Under the pieces are notes generated by a model, which was given only the letters and a program-made list of their open reading frames with translations, did no database searches and was not told where the DNA came from. Shown in pieces: positions 8,001 through 14,435 of a stretch of 64,000 nt of DNA (position 1 is the first letter of the stretch; each line of letters opens with the position of its first letter). A program made the position numbers and the translations under genes. Origin of the DNA: Lentzea aerocolonigenes (lineage in GTDB: Bacteria; Actinomycetota; Actinomycetes; Mycobacteriales; Pseudonocardiaceae); the NCBI RefSeq assembly GCF_000974445.1, contig NZ_BBOJ01000012.1:1-64000 (forward strand), read 5' to 3'.

Positions 8001-9101
8001 GAACTTGTGGACGTTGCGCAACGGCGCGAGCGGGCCGTCCAGCAGCCCTCGCACGACCTCGGCGAGCGGTGAGTCGAGCGACCCGACGTAGCCGACGGTC
8101 AGCAGTGTCAGCCCGGCGAGGGTGCCCAGCACCAGGAAACGGCGTTCCGGCAGCCCGAGCCGCGCCAGGCCGACGACACCGATCAACGCCACGAGCGCTG
8201 TGCCGGCCATCAGCACGGGGTTGTCGACGAGCACGAACCCGTTGGGCCACCACGGTTCGCCCTGGAGCACGTACGCGACCCACTGGTTCGTCCCGCGCAG
8301 CACCTGGAACAACGACATCGGCGCGGTCGTGTTCGCCGCGGACTCGATGTAGTCGAGGAACGGCAGGCTGTACCGGCCGAGCAGCAGCAGGGGAACGATC
8401 CACCACAACGCGACGCCGATGACGCACCCGGCCCACCACAGCACGAGCTTCACGTGCTCGCGGTTCCACTTGCGCGTCAACAGCCAGATGCCGGGCAGGA
8501 CGAGCGACATGACGACCATCGCGCCGTTGATGCCACCCATCCCCAGCACGGCGAGCGCGGACAGCGCGGCGGCCTTGCGCGGCGACCCGATCCGGTCCGC
8601 GAGCACCAGCGGCAGCAGCACCCACGGCAGCATGACGGCGGGCAGCATCTCCGCCGACAACGGTCCGATCTCGGTCAGCACCCGAGGAGCCACCGCGTAG
8701 GCGATCGCGCCGACGTACCGCGTCGGCTCGTGGCCGATGTTCAAAGCGCGGGCCAGCCGCAGCACGCCGTAGAACGCGAGGCACAGCAGAACCGCGCACC
8801 ACAGCCGTTGGGTGATCCACGCGGGGATGCCGAGGATCTGGCCGATGGCGAAGAACGGTCCCATCGGGAAGAAGTAGCCGTACGCCTGGTTCTGCAACTC
8901 GCCCGCCGTCGCGGCGGGATTCCACAGGTGCAGCGCCCTGCCGAGGAAGCCGAGCGGGTTGACGGCGAGGTCGAGTTTCGTGTCGAACGTCGCCGTCCCG
9001 AACCTCTGCGCGAACGACAGCACCGTGAGTGCGACGAGCACCCACGTCGTCGGATTCCGGTGTGCGATCTTCAAGCTTCTGATGGCGGAGGAAGTTACCA
9101 C
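5025..9101 (-). CDS. aftD: AftD-like alpha-(1->3)-arabinofuranosyltransferase
   Basis: About 1358 residues. The N-terminal third is a GT-C membrane domain: a DTKLDL segment after the first helix, as recalled for AftD, then about ten helices and RNVHKFEPVLR. The middle third is extracytoplasmic and holds two discoidin/CBM-like regions (about residues 690-820 and 930-1040, e.g. SAWHSSSYTGPVGQWLEIAL). Three or four helices close the protein. AftD adds branching arabinofuranose to arabinogalactan from decaprenyl-phosphoarabinose. The frame is open to 9161, but that leaves only 14 bp to the divergent methyltransferase. GTG 9101, with GGAG 9 nt upstream, is preferred; TTG 9074 is also possible. The length fits mycobacterial AftD (about 1400). 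Confidence 0.85.
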   Translation of the reverse strand: MVTSSAIRSLKIAHRNPTTWVLVALTVLSFAQRFGTATFDTKLDLAVNPLGFLGRALHLWNPAATAGELQNQAYGYFFPMGPFFAIGQILGIPAWITQRLWCAVLLCLAFYGVLRLARALNIGHEPTRYVGAIAYAVAPRVLTEIGPLSAEMLPAVMLPWVLLPLVLADRIGSPRKAAALSALAVLGMGGINGAMVVMSLVLPGIWLLTRKWNREHVKLVLWWAGCVIGVALWWIVPLLLLGRYSLPFLDYIESAANTTAPMSLFQVLRGTNQWVAYVLQGEPWWPNGFVLVDNPVLMAGTALVALIGVVGLARLGLPERRFLVLGTLAGLTLLTVGYVGSLDSPLAEVVRGLLDGPLAPLRNVHKFEPVLRLCLILGFIHGLHLSRPAGMRAAPENWRRLRIGFALLLIAVVAAPAWLLTLRPGLGWSDVPDHWRQAASWLAEKDGRARTLLLPASGFGQYTWGRTVDEPMQSLAEAPWAVRNQVPLGSEGNTRFMDAVYDALSDGRGSAGLADFLARGGYRFLLLRNDIAREATGSPPLTVLRQGLQGSPGIERVAEFGPDVRMSDQNLVSVVDATATGKSLEVYEVKRPVAAVTAVNAADVATVSGGPESLLPLLSQGLIKADQPAVLAGDSTEKSGELLITDGLRRKERNVGRVSDNLSQTMSADEASRQGRVALDVSPFQDVKHQTVAEYRGIRAVRASTSTAYADAAGSIDPANSPFAAVDGDGGSAWHSSSYTGPVGQWLEIALDTPRTVGEVRLDLVDDLRVGWAVNRIRITTDTGESDHDVPSGGGPHTYGVRPGLTSTVRVTILGVAADRQDGNVGIKELSVPGMTAQRALRVPRDQDAPKPGFSFTRGSQSRPACYRIDDAVRCDSALSRFGEEVNGLTRLFRTSADGKFAVNATVVPAAGAKNPVAPEGVTVTGTSSLAGDVAASPLFAVDGDPGTSWVPDVTDLKPTLTVAWQGKRTVSEFRIEGAKGARIPVELEVRTDAGTEVVRVGADGLVTIKPAPTEKLELAVRESGGRGPAEIGELRVPALDGVLKPVPATTPFTVPCGRGPVVEIDGKKINSSVTGVLGDVAGNRPLKATLCDDDLATALELPAGDHVLTTSRSDSFVVQDVSVTHLELPKPTATHREVTISTWDATEREITVAAGARALLVVPENVNDGWTATLNGQVLTKTRVDGWQQAWVLPEGDGGVVTLDFVPDARYRTGLLIGVLGVLAVLVLAALPSRRRVEFVEPSRGRWLVIAMLVLLAVLGGMLPIVALIACLLAREFWAAAPKVIALSGVALGTGVAVLGRVLGHGQEWAYIPLVQASLLVAVSAVVAAAFRPFGPQHRAESEKDVEQTAPVEPVAS

Positions 9102-9109
9102 CGGGTAGT
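9094..9109. promoter_or_regulatory. TACC-N4-GGTA box at the aftD start region
   Basis: GTTACCACCGGGTAGT, the same arrangement as the paired boxes at 3554-3582. It overlaps the proposed aftD start and lies about 70 bp upstream of the divergent methyltransferase. If it is an operator, the true aftD start may be TTG 9074. Confidence 0.45.
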
Positions 9110-9175
9110 GCTCCAGGGCGACTATCGCTATCTTGGGCCCCCACGACGTTCTGGGGCGCACTCAGGCAGGTGGCG

Positions 9176-9886
9176 ATGACTTCTTCGGTTGCGTTCGAAC
9201 AAGCTTGGGAGCTCGGTGAGAAAGTCCCCGGCTGGTTGACAGTTGACCAGGCCACCATGCTGTGGAGAGCAGCACTGCGGCTCGGCCCCGGCGCGCGGAT
9301 CGTGGAGATCGGCAGCCACCAGGGCCGATCCACCACCGTCCTGGGCATCGCGGCCCGGTCCGTCGGCGCCACGGTGGTCGCCGTCGACCCGTTCGTCGAG
9401 GGTCGGCTGTTCGGTGGCACGCCCACCCGCACGCTGTTCGAGAAGAACGTCGCCCGTGCGGGCCTGACGGACGTCGTGCAGCTCGAAGCCGAGTACAGCA
9501 CCAAGTTGCGCAAGCGCTGGAACGAGCCCATCGACCTGCTGTACATCGACGGCAAGCACGACTACTGGACCTACACCGACGACATGCTCTGGTCGGAGCA
9601 CCTCGCGCCGGGCGGCGAGATCCTGGTGCACGACGCGTTCTCGTCGATCGGGGTCACCAGCGGCATTCTGGTGAAGGTGTTGTGCGGCAAGCGGTACGTG
9701 TACCTCGACCGGGCGGGCTCCATGGCGCGCTTCCGTTTGGCGCAGCCGTCGTGGGCCGACCGCAGGCGTGTGCTGGCCGAGATGCCGTGGTTCCTGCGCA
9801 ACGTGGGGATCAAGGTGCTGCTGCGTCTGCGGCTGCACGCCGTCGCGCGGTGGTTCGGCCACGACAGCCCGTACGACCCTTACTAG
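9176..9886 (+). CDS. Class I SAM-dependent methyltransferase (Methyltransf_24 type)
   Basis: 236 residues from ATG 9176, preceded by AGGCAGG at 6 nt; GTG 9170 is an in-frame alternative. Motif I is IVEIGSHQGRSTTVLG (about residues 42-57), followed by VVAVDPF (acidic residue for the ribose) and LLYIDGKHDYWTYTDD. The IDGxHxY signature is typical of the family that includes CmcI-like and sugar-modifying methyltransferases. Divergent from aftD with a shared promoter region, so methylation of an envelope saccharide or lipid is a possible role. Substrate unknown. Its TAG stop lies in the CTAG shared with the convergent acetyltransferase. Confidence 0.75.
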   Translation: MTSSVAFEQAWELGEKVPGWLTVDQATMLWRAALRLGPGARIVEIGSHQGRSTTVLGIAARSVGATVVAVDPFVEGRLFGGTPTRTLFEKNVARAGLTDVVQLEAEYSTKLRKRWNEPIDLLYIDGKHDYWTYTDDMLWSEHLAPGGEILVHDAFSSIGVTSGILVKVLCGKRYVYLDRAGSMARFRLAQPSWADRRRVLAEMPWFLRNVGIKVLLRLRLHAVARWFGHDSPYDPY

Positions 9887-10371
9887 AGCACTCGCTCGTA
9901 CCAGGTGCCCGGCTCGCCACCGAGGTGAGCCGGGTCGGCCGGGCCGACCGCGACGAACCCGGCTTTGGTCAGCACCCTCGCCGACCCGGTGTTGCGGTGG
10001 ACCGTGGCCGCCCGCAGCGTGCGCACGCCGTACTCCTGCGCCGCCAGCCGGCACAGCTCCCGGACGGTCGCGGTCGCCACGCCTCGTCCGGCGACGTGCT
10101 GCGCGACCCGGTAGCCGAGTTCCGCGGTGTGGTCCTCGATGTCCATCAGGTTGAACCTGCCGAGCACCGCGCCGTCCTCGGCGAGCAGCACGTGGAAGGC
10201 GCAGACACCGGCCTCCTGCTCGGCCAGCAGAGCGCGGAACCGCTCGGCGAACCGGTCGAAGAAGTCGTCGCCGCGGTCGGGGACGGAGGCGGCGAAGTAG
10301 GCGCGGTTCTCCCGCTCGAAGGCGAGGACCGCGGGACCGTGGTCGGGGTGCAGCCGGGTCAGCTCAGGCAT
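9883..10371 (-). CDS. GNAT-family N-acetyltransferase (RimJ/RimL-like)
   Basis: 162 residues from the ATG of MPELTRLHP (10371). An in-frame upstream start would add a run of 12 residues with no support. The acetyl-CoA binding signature is visible as YRVAQHVAGRGVATATVRELC (Q/R-x-x-G-x-G/A) at about residues 90-110, followed by LRAATVHRNTGSARVLTKAGF, the N-x-x-S-x-x-V-L-x-K-x-G-F block of RimJ/RimL-type enzymes. These acetylate protein N-termini or small amines. Shares CTAG with the upstream convergent methyltransferase stop. Confidence 0.85.
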   Translation of the reverse strand: MPELTRLHPDHGPAVLAFERENRAYFAASVPDRGDDFFDRFAERFRALLAEQEAGVCAFHVLLAEDGAVLGRFNLMDIEDHTAELGYRVAQHVAGRGVATATVRELCRLAAQEYGVRTLRAATVHRNTGSARVLTKAGFVAVGPADPAHLGGEPGTWYERVL

Positions 10372-10417
10372 TGCGCGGACGCTACCCAAGTGGTGCGCCC
10401 GGCCCACCTGATTTCGT

Positions 10418-11965
10418 CTACTGAGGCCTGCACGCGGGCGGCTGGCACAGCATGGTGCTCAGCGCCTGCGCGAAGATGTCGCTGATGCCGGCGGGGTCGA
10501 CGGTCGTGAACGCGCGGCCGCCGGTCGCCTCGGCGATCTTCGTCAGCTCGTCGACGTCGACGTCCGGTCCCATGCCGATCGCGATGACGGGCAACGGCCT
10601 GCGCTTGTCCTGGAGCTTGCCGAGCTCCTCCAGGAGCTTCTGCTGGCTGATGGAGTCGGGGTCCTCGTTGCGGCCGTCGGTCATGATCGCGACGATGTTG
10701 ATGCGGCCGAGCTCCCAGTTCTTGCGCGCCTCCTGGTAGGCGGCGAGCGTGGTGTCGTAGAGGCCGGTCGAGCCGTTGGCCGTCGCACGGGTCGCCCGCA
10801 CCGCCGCGACGGCCTTGCCGTTGGCGAGGTGCTCCTTGACCGACGCGAACGGGATGATCTCCTTGTAGTCCTTGTCGCCGTCGAGCTTGGTGGAGAACTT
10901 CCACAGCCCGATCTGCGTGCCGGGCTTGAACAGGCCCAGGCCGCGTTCGGCCGCGGCGACGGCGAGCGCCATGCGGGTGGTGCCGGTCCTGGGCACGATC
11001 TGGTTCATCGAGCCGGACACGTCCAGCACGCCCAGCACCCGTGCGGTGAGCGTGAGTCCTGCCCAGACGCGCAGGGTCTCGTCGACGAACGCCTGGTCGA
11101 GGCCGACCGCCTTGTCGTCGGGGACGCGCAGGCCGAACTTGTCCAGGTTCGTCCCGGAGCGCAGTCGTGCCAGGAACTTCTCCGCACCCGCGCGCTGCTG
11201 CTCCCCCGCGTCCGGCAGCACGACGTACGGGAAGTCCAGCGGTGGCACGGGGTTCTCGGGTACGACCGCCGAGAGCCGGGTCGCGCCGGGCGTGGAGTTG
11301 TGGCGGTTCAGGGCCTGCTGGGAGGTCGGGAAGACGTCCAGCGGCCGGTTGAACAGGTCGTCGGCCTGTTCGGCGTAGTCGGCGGACACCGGGCGGATCG
11401 AGGCGACCGTCGCCGCCGCCGGATCCTTCTCGCCCGACGCGAACCCGCGCATCGCGAGCAGCGCCGACAGGCTGGCCGGGTCCTTGGCGGGATCCGCGAT
11501 GCCGGCGACCGCCTTGGCGCCGGGACCGATCAGCTCGCGCCAGTTCTTGCCCTTCGCGGGATCCTTCACGGCGAGCACGACCGGTGACTGCGCGACCGAG
11601 ATGCCGGACTCCGGCACGCGCCAGGCACCGGAATCACGCGCCTGCCGCAGCCACATCGTCGACTCGGGCACCCACACCGACGGCGATTCCTGGCCGTTGA
11701 CCAGGCGGGTCGTGGTCTCCCGCGCGGACTCGGCCTTGATCTCGACCCGGTAGCAGTCACCGGTGACGTCCAGGCCGTCCGCGGCCTCGGTCAGCGCCGG
11801 GGCGACCTCGGGCGCGGCGGTGATCAGGACCGTCGCCGGGTTCGTGCAGCGCGCCGCGTTGAGCCGGTCGATGACCGCGTCACCACCGACCCAGGCGACG
11901 ATCGACAACACGAGCAGCACCGAGAGCCCGACGACGGGCGTCGTCACCCGCCGTGGTCGCACCAT
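10418..11965 (-). CDS. Membrane-anchored substrate-binding plus von Willebrand A domain protein
   Basis: 515 residues from ATG 11965, with AAGGTG 6 nt upstream; the frame stays open far upstream (to 13363), but that overlaps two other genes. One signal-anchor helix (about residues 10-30) is followed by an extracellular solute-binding-like domain (about 40-290; VWVPESTMWLRQARD and GISVAQSPVVLAVKDPAKGKNW resemble periplasmic binding folds). The C-terminal VWA domain (about 310-500) has a complete MIDAS: DVSGSMN, Thr in NGSTGLYDT, and Asp in MTDGRNED. Such fusions probably bind a ligand outside the cell through a metal-dependent adhesion site. Function unknown. Divergent from an ankyrin gene, 63 bp apart. 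Confidence 0.8.
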   Translation of the reverse strand: MVRPRRVTTPVVGLSVLLVLSIVAWVGGDAVIDRLNAARCTNPATVLITAAPEVAPALTEAADGLDVTGDCYRVEIKAESARETTTRLVNGQESPSVWVPESTMWLRQARDSGAWRVPESGISVAQSPVVLAVKDPAKGKNWRELIGPGAKAVAGIADPAKDPASLSALLAMRGFASGEKDPAAATVASIRPVSADYAEQADDLFNRPLDVFPTSQQALNRHNSTPGATRLSAVVPENPVPPLDFPYVVLPDAGEQQRAGAEKFLARLRSGTNLDKFGLRVPDDKAVGLDQAFVDETLRVWAGLTLTARVLGVLDVSGSMNQIVPRTGTTRMALAVAAAERGLGLFKPGTQIGLWKFSTKLDGDKDYKEIIPFASVKEHLANGKAVAAVRATRATANGSTGLYDTTLAAYQEARKNWELGRINIVAIMTDGRNEDPDSISQQKLLEELGKLQDKRRPLPVIAIGMGPDVDVDELTKIAEATGGRAFTTVDPAGISDIFAQALSTMLCQPPACRPQ

Positions 11966-12028
11966 GGCGGACACCTTAGACAACCGGAGGCGCAACCAGA
12001 ACTCCCCGGTTCCGGGAAGACTGGAGCG

Positions 12029-12736
12029 GTGCCGACCATCCGGAACGACGAGCCGCTCGCGGTGGCCGTGACGACCGCGATCCGCGGCGGTGATCTCACC
12101 GCGCTGCGTAAGTTGCTGGCGGACAACGAAGGCCTGGCGACCGCGCGGATCGCCGACGGCAGCGGCTGCTCCCGCACCCTCCTGCACGTGCTGACGGACT
12201 GGCCGGCCCGCTGCCCGAACGGTGCGCTGACCGTGGCGGCACTGGTCGACGCAGGAGCCGATGTCAACGCACGATTCGAAGGAACACACCGCGAGACGCC
12301 GTTGCATTGGGCGGCCAGCGCCGATGACGTCGACGTCCTCGACGCCCTGCTCGACGCGGGTGCGGACATCGACGCGGACGGGGCGGTGATCGGCGGCGGC
12401 ACCCCGCTGGCGGACGCGCGGGCGTTCGCCCAGTGGCACGCGGCGCACCGGCTCGTCGAGCGCGGAGCGAAGGTCACGCTGGTCGACGCCGCCACGCTCG
12501 GCCTGCTCGACCACGTCGAACGCCTGCTCCCGTCCGCGTCGAGGCAGGAGGTCAACGCGGCGTTCTGGGGCGCGTGCCACGGCGGCCGCCGGGAGTGCGC
12601 CGAACGTCTGCTGGACAGCGGCGCGGAGCTGAACTGGATCCCGCCGTGGGAGCCGCTGACGCCGTTGGACGCGGCCCTGCGCCACGGCTTCGACGATCTC
12701 GCGGAGTGGCTGCGGGAACGGGGAGCCGGCAGCTAG
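12029..12736 (+). CDS. Ankyrin-repeat protein
   Basis: 235 residues from GTG 12029. Repeats are visible as ALVDAGADVNARFEGTHRETPLHWAASADDVDVLDALLDAGADIDADG (residues about 70-120) and AERLLDSGAELNWIPPWEPLTPLDAALRHGFDDLAEWL near the end, giving roughly four to five units. Ankyrin proteins are binding scaffolds; there is no catalytic motif. The upstream 63 bp gap is shared with the VWA protein promoter, but nothing else links the two. The stop shares a CTAG with the convergent PPOX-like gene. Confidence 0.85.
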   Translation: MPTIRNDEPLAVAVTTAIRGGDLTALRKLLADNEGLATARIADGSGCSRTLLHVLTDWPARCPNGALTVAALVDAGADVNARFEGTHRETPLHWAASADDVDVLDALLDAGADIDADGAVIGGGTPLADARAFAQWHAAHRLVERGAKVTLVDAATLGLLDHVERLLPSASRQEVNAAFWGACHGGRRECAERLLDSGAELNWIPPWEPLTPLDAALRHGFDDLAEWLRERGAGS

Positions 12737-13770
12737 CGGTCGACGTCGTACCCCTCCTTGCGCAGGCCCCACCGGTAGGAGAGGTTCATCAGCCTCCTCA
12801 ACCACGTGACCGGCACGAGGTTGACCACGCCCGCGGTGTTGGCGGCCAGGTGCGCCTTCCCCAGCGCCATCATGTCGGGTGCTTCGTCGCGGTCGACGTG
12901 CGCATCGGGCGTCCACAACCGGGCTTCTGCCACCGCGTCGCTCTCGGTCAGCTCCGCCGCCTCGACGTCGACGAGCAGCGCGGCGTGCGGTGGTGTGCCG
13001 CGCAACGACAACGGTTCCAGCAGGGCGGGGTCCACGGTGATCGTCGCTCTGCCCCGGACGTGCAGGACGTCGGTGCGTCCGGGCACGAGTGCGGCGAACG
13101 AGAGCCGGTCGTCCTCGACCAGGTTGCGCAGCGTGTCCGTGCGTTTGTTGCCTTTGCGGTCCGGGATCACGAGCGTGCGGCCGTCGAGGATCCGCGCCAC
13201 GGTCTGCTTGTCCCCACGAGGACTGGTGTCGCTTCCGCGTGATGAGTCCCATGTGGACAGAGCCAGGAATGGCGCGCTGGCGAGGAAGTCCGCGACACCG
13301 GGCTGGGCCAGCGGGCCGGTGCCGGTGACGTCGGCGGGCGTGGGATCGACCGGTGGTTTCCACAGCCCGGAACGCAAAACGGCCTGGGCGCAGTGCACAT
13401 AAACCTGCTCGACGTCCAGCACCACCCGTCCCCGGCGCGTGCCGGCAGAACCGTTGACCCGCAACGTTTCCCCGACACCTGGCAGCAGGAACACCAGCGA
13501 CGCCGGTCCGTGGGCGGGCTCGTTCGCGCTGAACGAGATCCGGCGCGCTGAGTGCACGCGCACGAAACCCGGACTGCCACCGACGAACGTCGTCCTGCTC
13601 GTTCCCGCGGCGTCCCGGTGGCCGAATCCCGCGATAGGACTGCGCGCGAGCACTGCGACGGATCCTTCGTCGAGCGCGCCGACCTCCTTCAGCATGATCA
13701 TCGACGCGGGCCGTCCCACGACCTCCTCGATCTCCGCCACGGTGGTGAGTCGTTGGTTTTCGCAGGTCAT
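12733..13770 (-). CDS. Pyridoxamine 5'-phosphate oxidase-like (FMN-binding split barrel) protein
   Basis: 345 residues. Two PPOX-like halves are suggested: residues about 45-150 (FVGGSPGFVRVHSARRISFSANEPAHGPASLVFLLPGVGETLRVNGSA) and about 170-270 (LALSTWDSSRGSDTSPRGDKQ... LVIPDRKGNKRTDTLRNLVEDDRLSFAALVPG...LHVRGRATI). Both contain the strand pattern that binds flavin phosphate in this fold. Family members reduce or oxidise varied substrates or bind FMN/F420. Divergent from a TetR regulator, with inverted repeats in the 56-bp gap, so probably under its control. Confidence 0.8.
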   Translation of the reverse strand: MTCENQRLTTVAEIEEVVGRPASMIMLKEVGALDEGSVAVLARSPIAGFGHRDAAGTSRTTFVGGSPGFVRVHSARRISFSANEPAHGPASLVFLLPGVGETLRVNGSAGTRRGRVVLDVEQVYVHCAQAVLRSGLWKPPVDPTPADVTGTGPLAQPGVADFLASAPFLALSTWDSSRGSDTSPRGDKQTVARILDGRTLVIPDRKGNKRTDTLRNLVEDDRLSFAALVPGRTDVLHVRGRATITVDPALLEPLSLRGTPPHAALLVDVEAAELTESDAVAEARLWTPDAHVDRDEAPDMMALGKAHLAANTAGVVNLVPVTWLRRLMNLSYRWGLRKEGYDVDR

Positions 13771-13780
13771 GCCACTATTA

Positions 13781-13808
13781 TGAGCTTTTGCTCAGGTTTT
13801 GAGTACTC
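13781..13808. promoter_or_regulatory. Operator-like inverted repeats in the PPOX/TetR divergent promoter
   Basis: TGAGCTTTTGCTCA (13781-13794, arms TGAGC/GCTCA) and the perfect palindrome GAGTACTC (13801-13808). Both fall in the 56-bp gap between the two gene starts, in an unusually AT-rich patch. They suit binding by the TetR encoded to the right. Confidence 0.5.
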
Positions 13809-13826
13809 GCTTTCGAAGGGACCTCG

Positions 13827-14435
13827 ATGCCGTCCGCCAACCGTCGTCTCGACGCACGTCGCAAGCCCAGCCAGGTCCGCGCGGAGCTCACCCGCGACCG
13901 CATCCTGACCGCGGCTGCTCACGTTTTCAGCGAGCACGGGTACGCGGCGGGCACCACCAACCGCATCGCCGAACGGGCCCGCGTGTCGATCGGCTCGCTG
14001 TACCAGTACTTCCCGAACAAGGACGCGATCCTGGCCGAGCTGCTGGTGCGGCACATCGACCGCGGCGCCTCGGCACCGCCCGAGGACCTCTCGCCGGGAA
14101 CCCTGGAGGCGGTGGTGCGCACGATCGTCCGCGACGCGATCGACAACCACCGCGACGACCCCCAGCTGCTCCGGATCATGATCGAGGAGGCGCAGTTCTC
14201 CCAGGACCTGCGCGACACGGTCGCCCGGCACGGCAGGCAGCGCGTCGGCGAGATCCGCGACCTGCTCGCCCGGCACCCCGACGTCCGCGTGCAGGACGTG
14301 GACACCGCGGCCGACCTCATCGTGTTCACCGTGGAGGTGAACGTCCACCGGTTCTCGGCGTTCCCGCAGACGGCGTCCATCGAGGCCGTCGAGAACGAGC
14401 TCGTGGACATGGTCACGCGGTATCTGCGCGGCTGA
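13827..14435 (+). CDS. TetR/AcrR-family regulator
   Basis: 202 residues. The N-terminal helix-turn-helix covers about residues 22-68: TRDRILTAAAHVFSEHGYAAGTTNRIAERARVSIGSLYQYFPNKDAILAEL, a textbook TetR DNA-binding domain. The C-terminal ligand domain is not diagnostic. The start ATG has GAAGGGA about 8 nt upstream. It is divergent from the PPOX-like gene and is the likely repressor of both, through the palindromes between them. Its 3' end overlaps the convergent GH94-like gene by 23 bp. Confidence 0.93.
   Translation: MPSANRRLDARRKPSQVRAELTRDRILTAAAHVFSEHGYAAGTTNRIAERARVSIGSLYQYFPNKDAILAELLVRHIDRGASAPPEDLSPGTLEAVVRTIVRDAIDNHRDDPQLLRIMIEEAQFSQDLRDTVARHGRQRVGEIRDLLARHPDVRVQDVDTAADLIVFTVEVNVHRFSAFPQTASIEAVENELVDMVTRYLRG

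Noticed and set aside
9102..9161. aftD start at 9161
   Set aside because: Leaves 14 bp to the divergent methyltransferase start, too little for two promoters; GTG 9101 or TTG 9074 fits better.
11966..13363. Upstream extension of the VWA protein frame to 981 residues
   Set aside because: The extra part is Arg/Gly/Ala-rich, lies opposite the ankyrin and PPOX-like genes, and ATG 11965 has a ribosome site and signal anchor.
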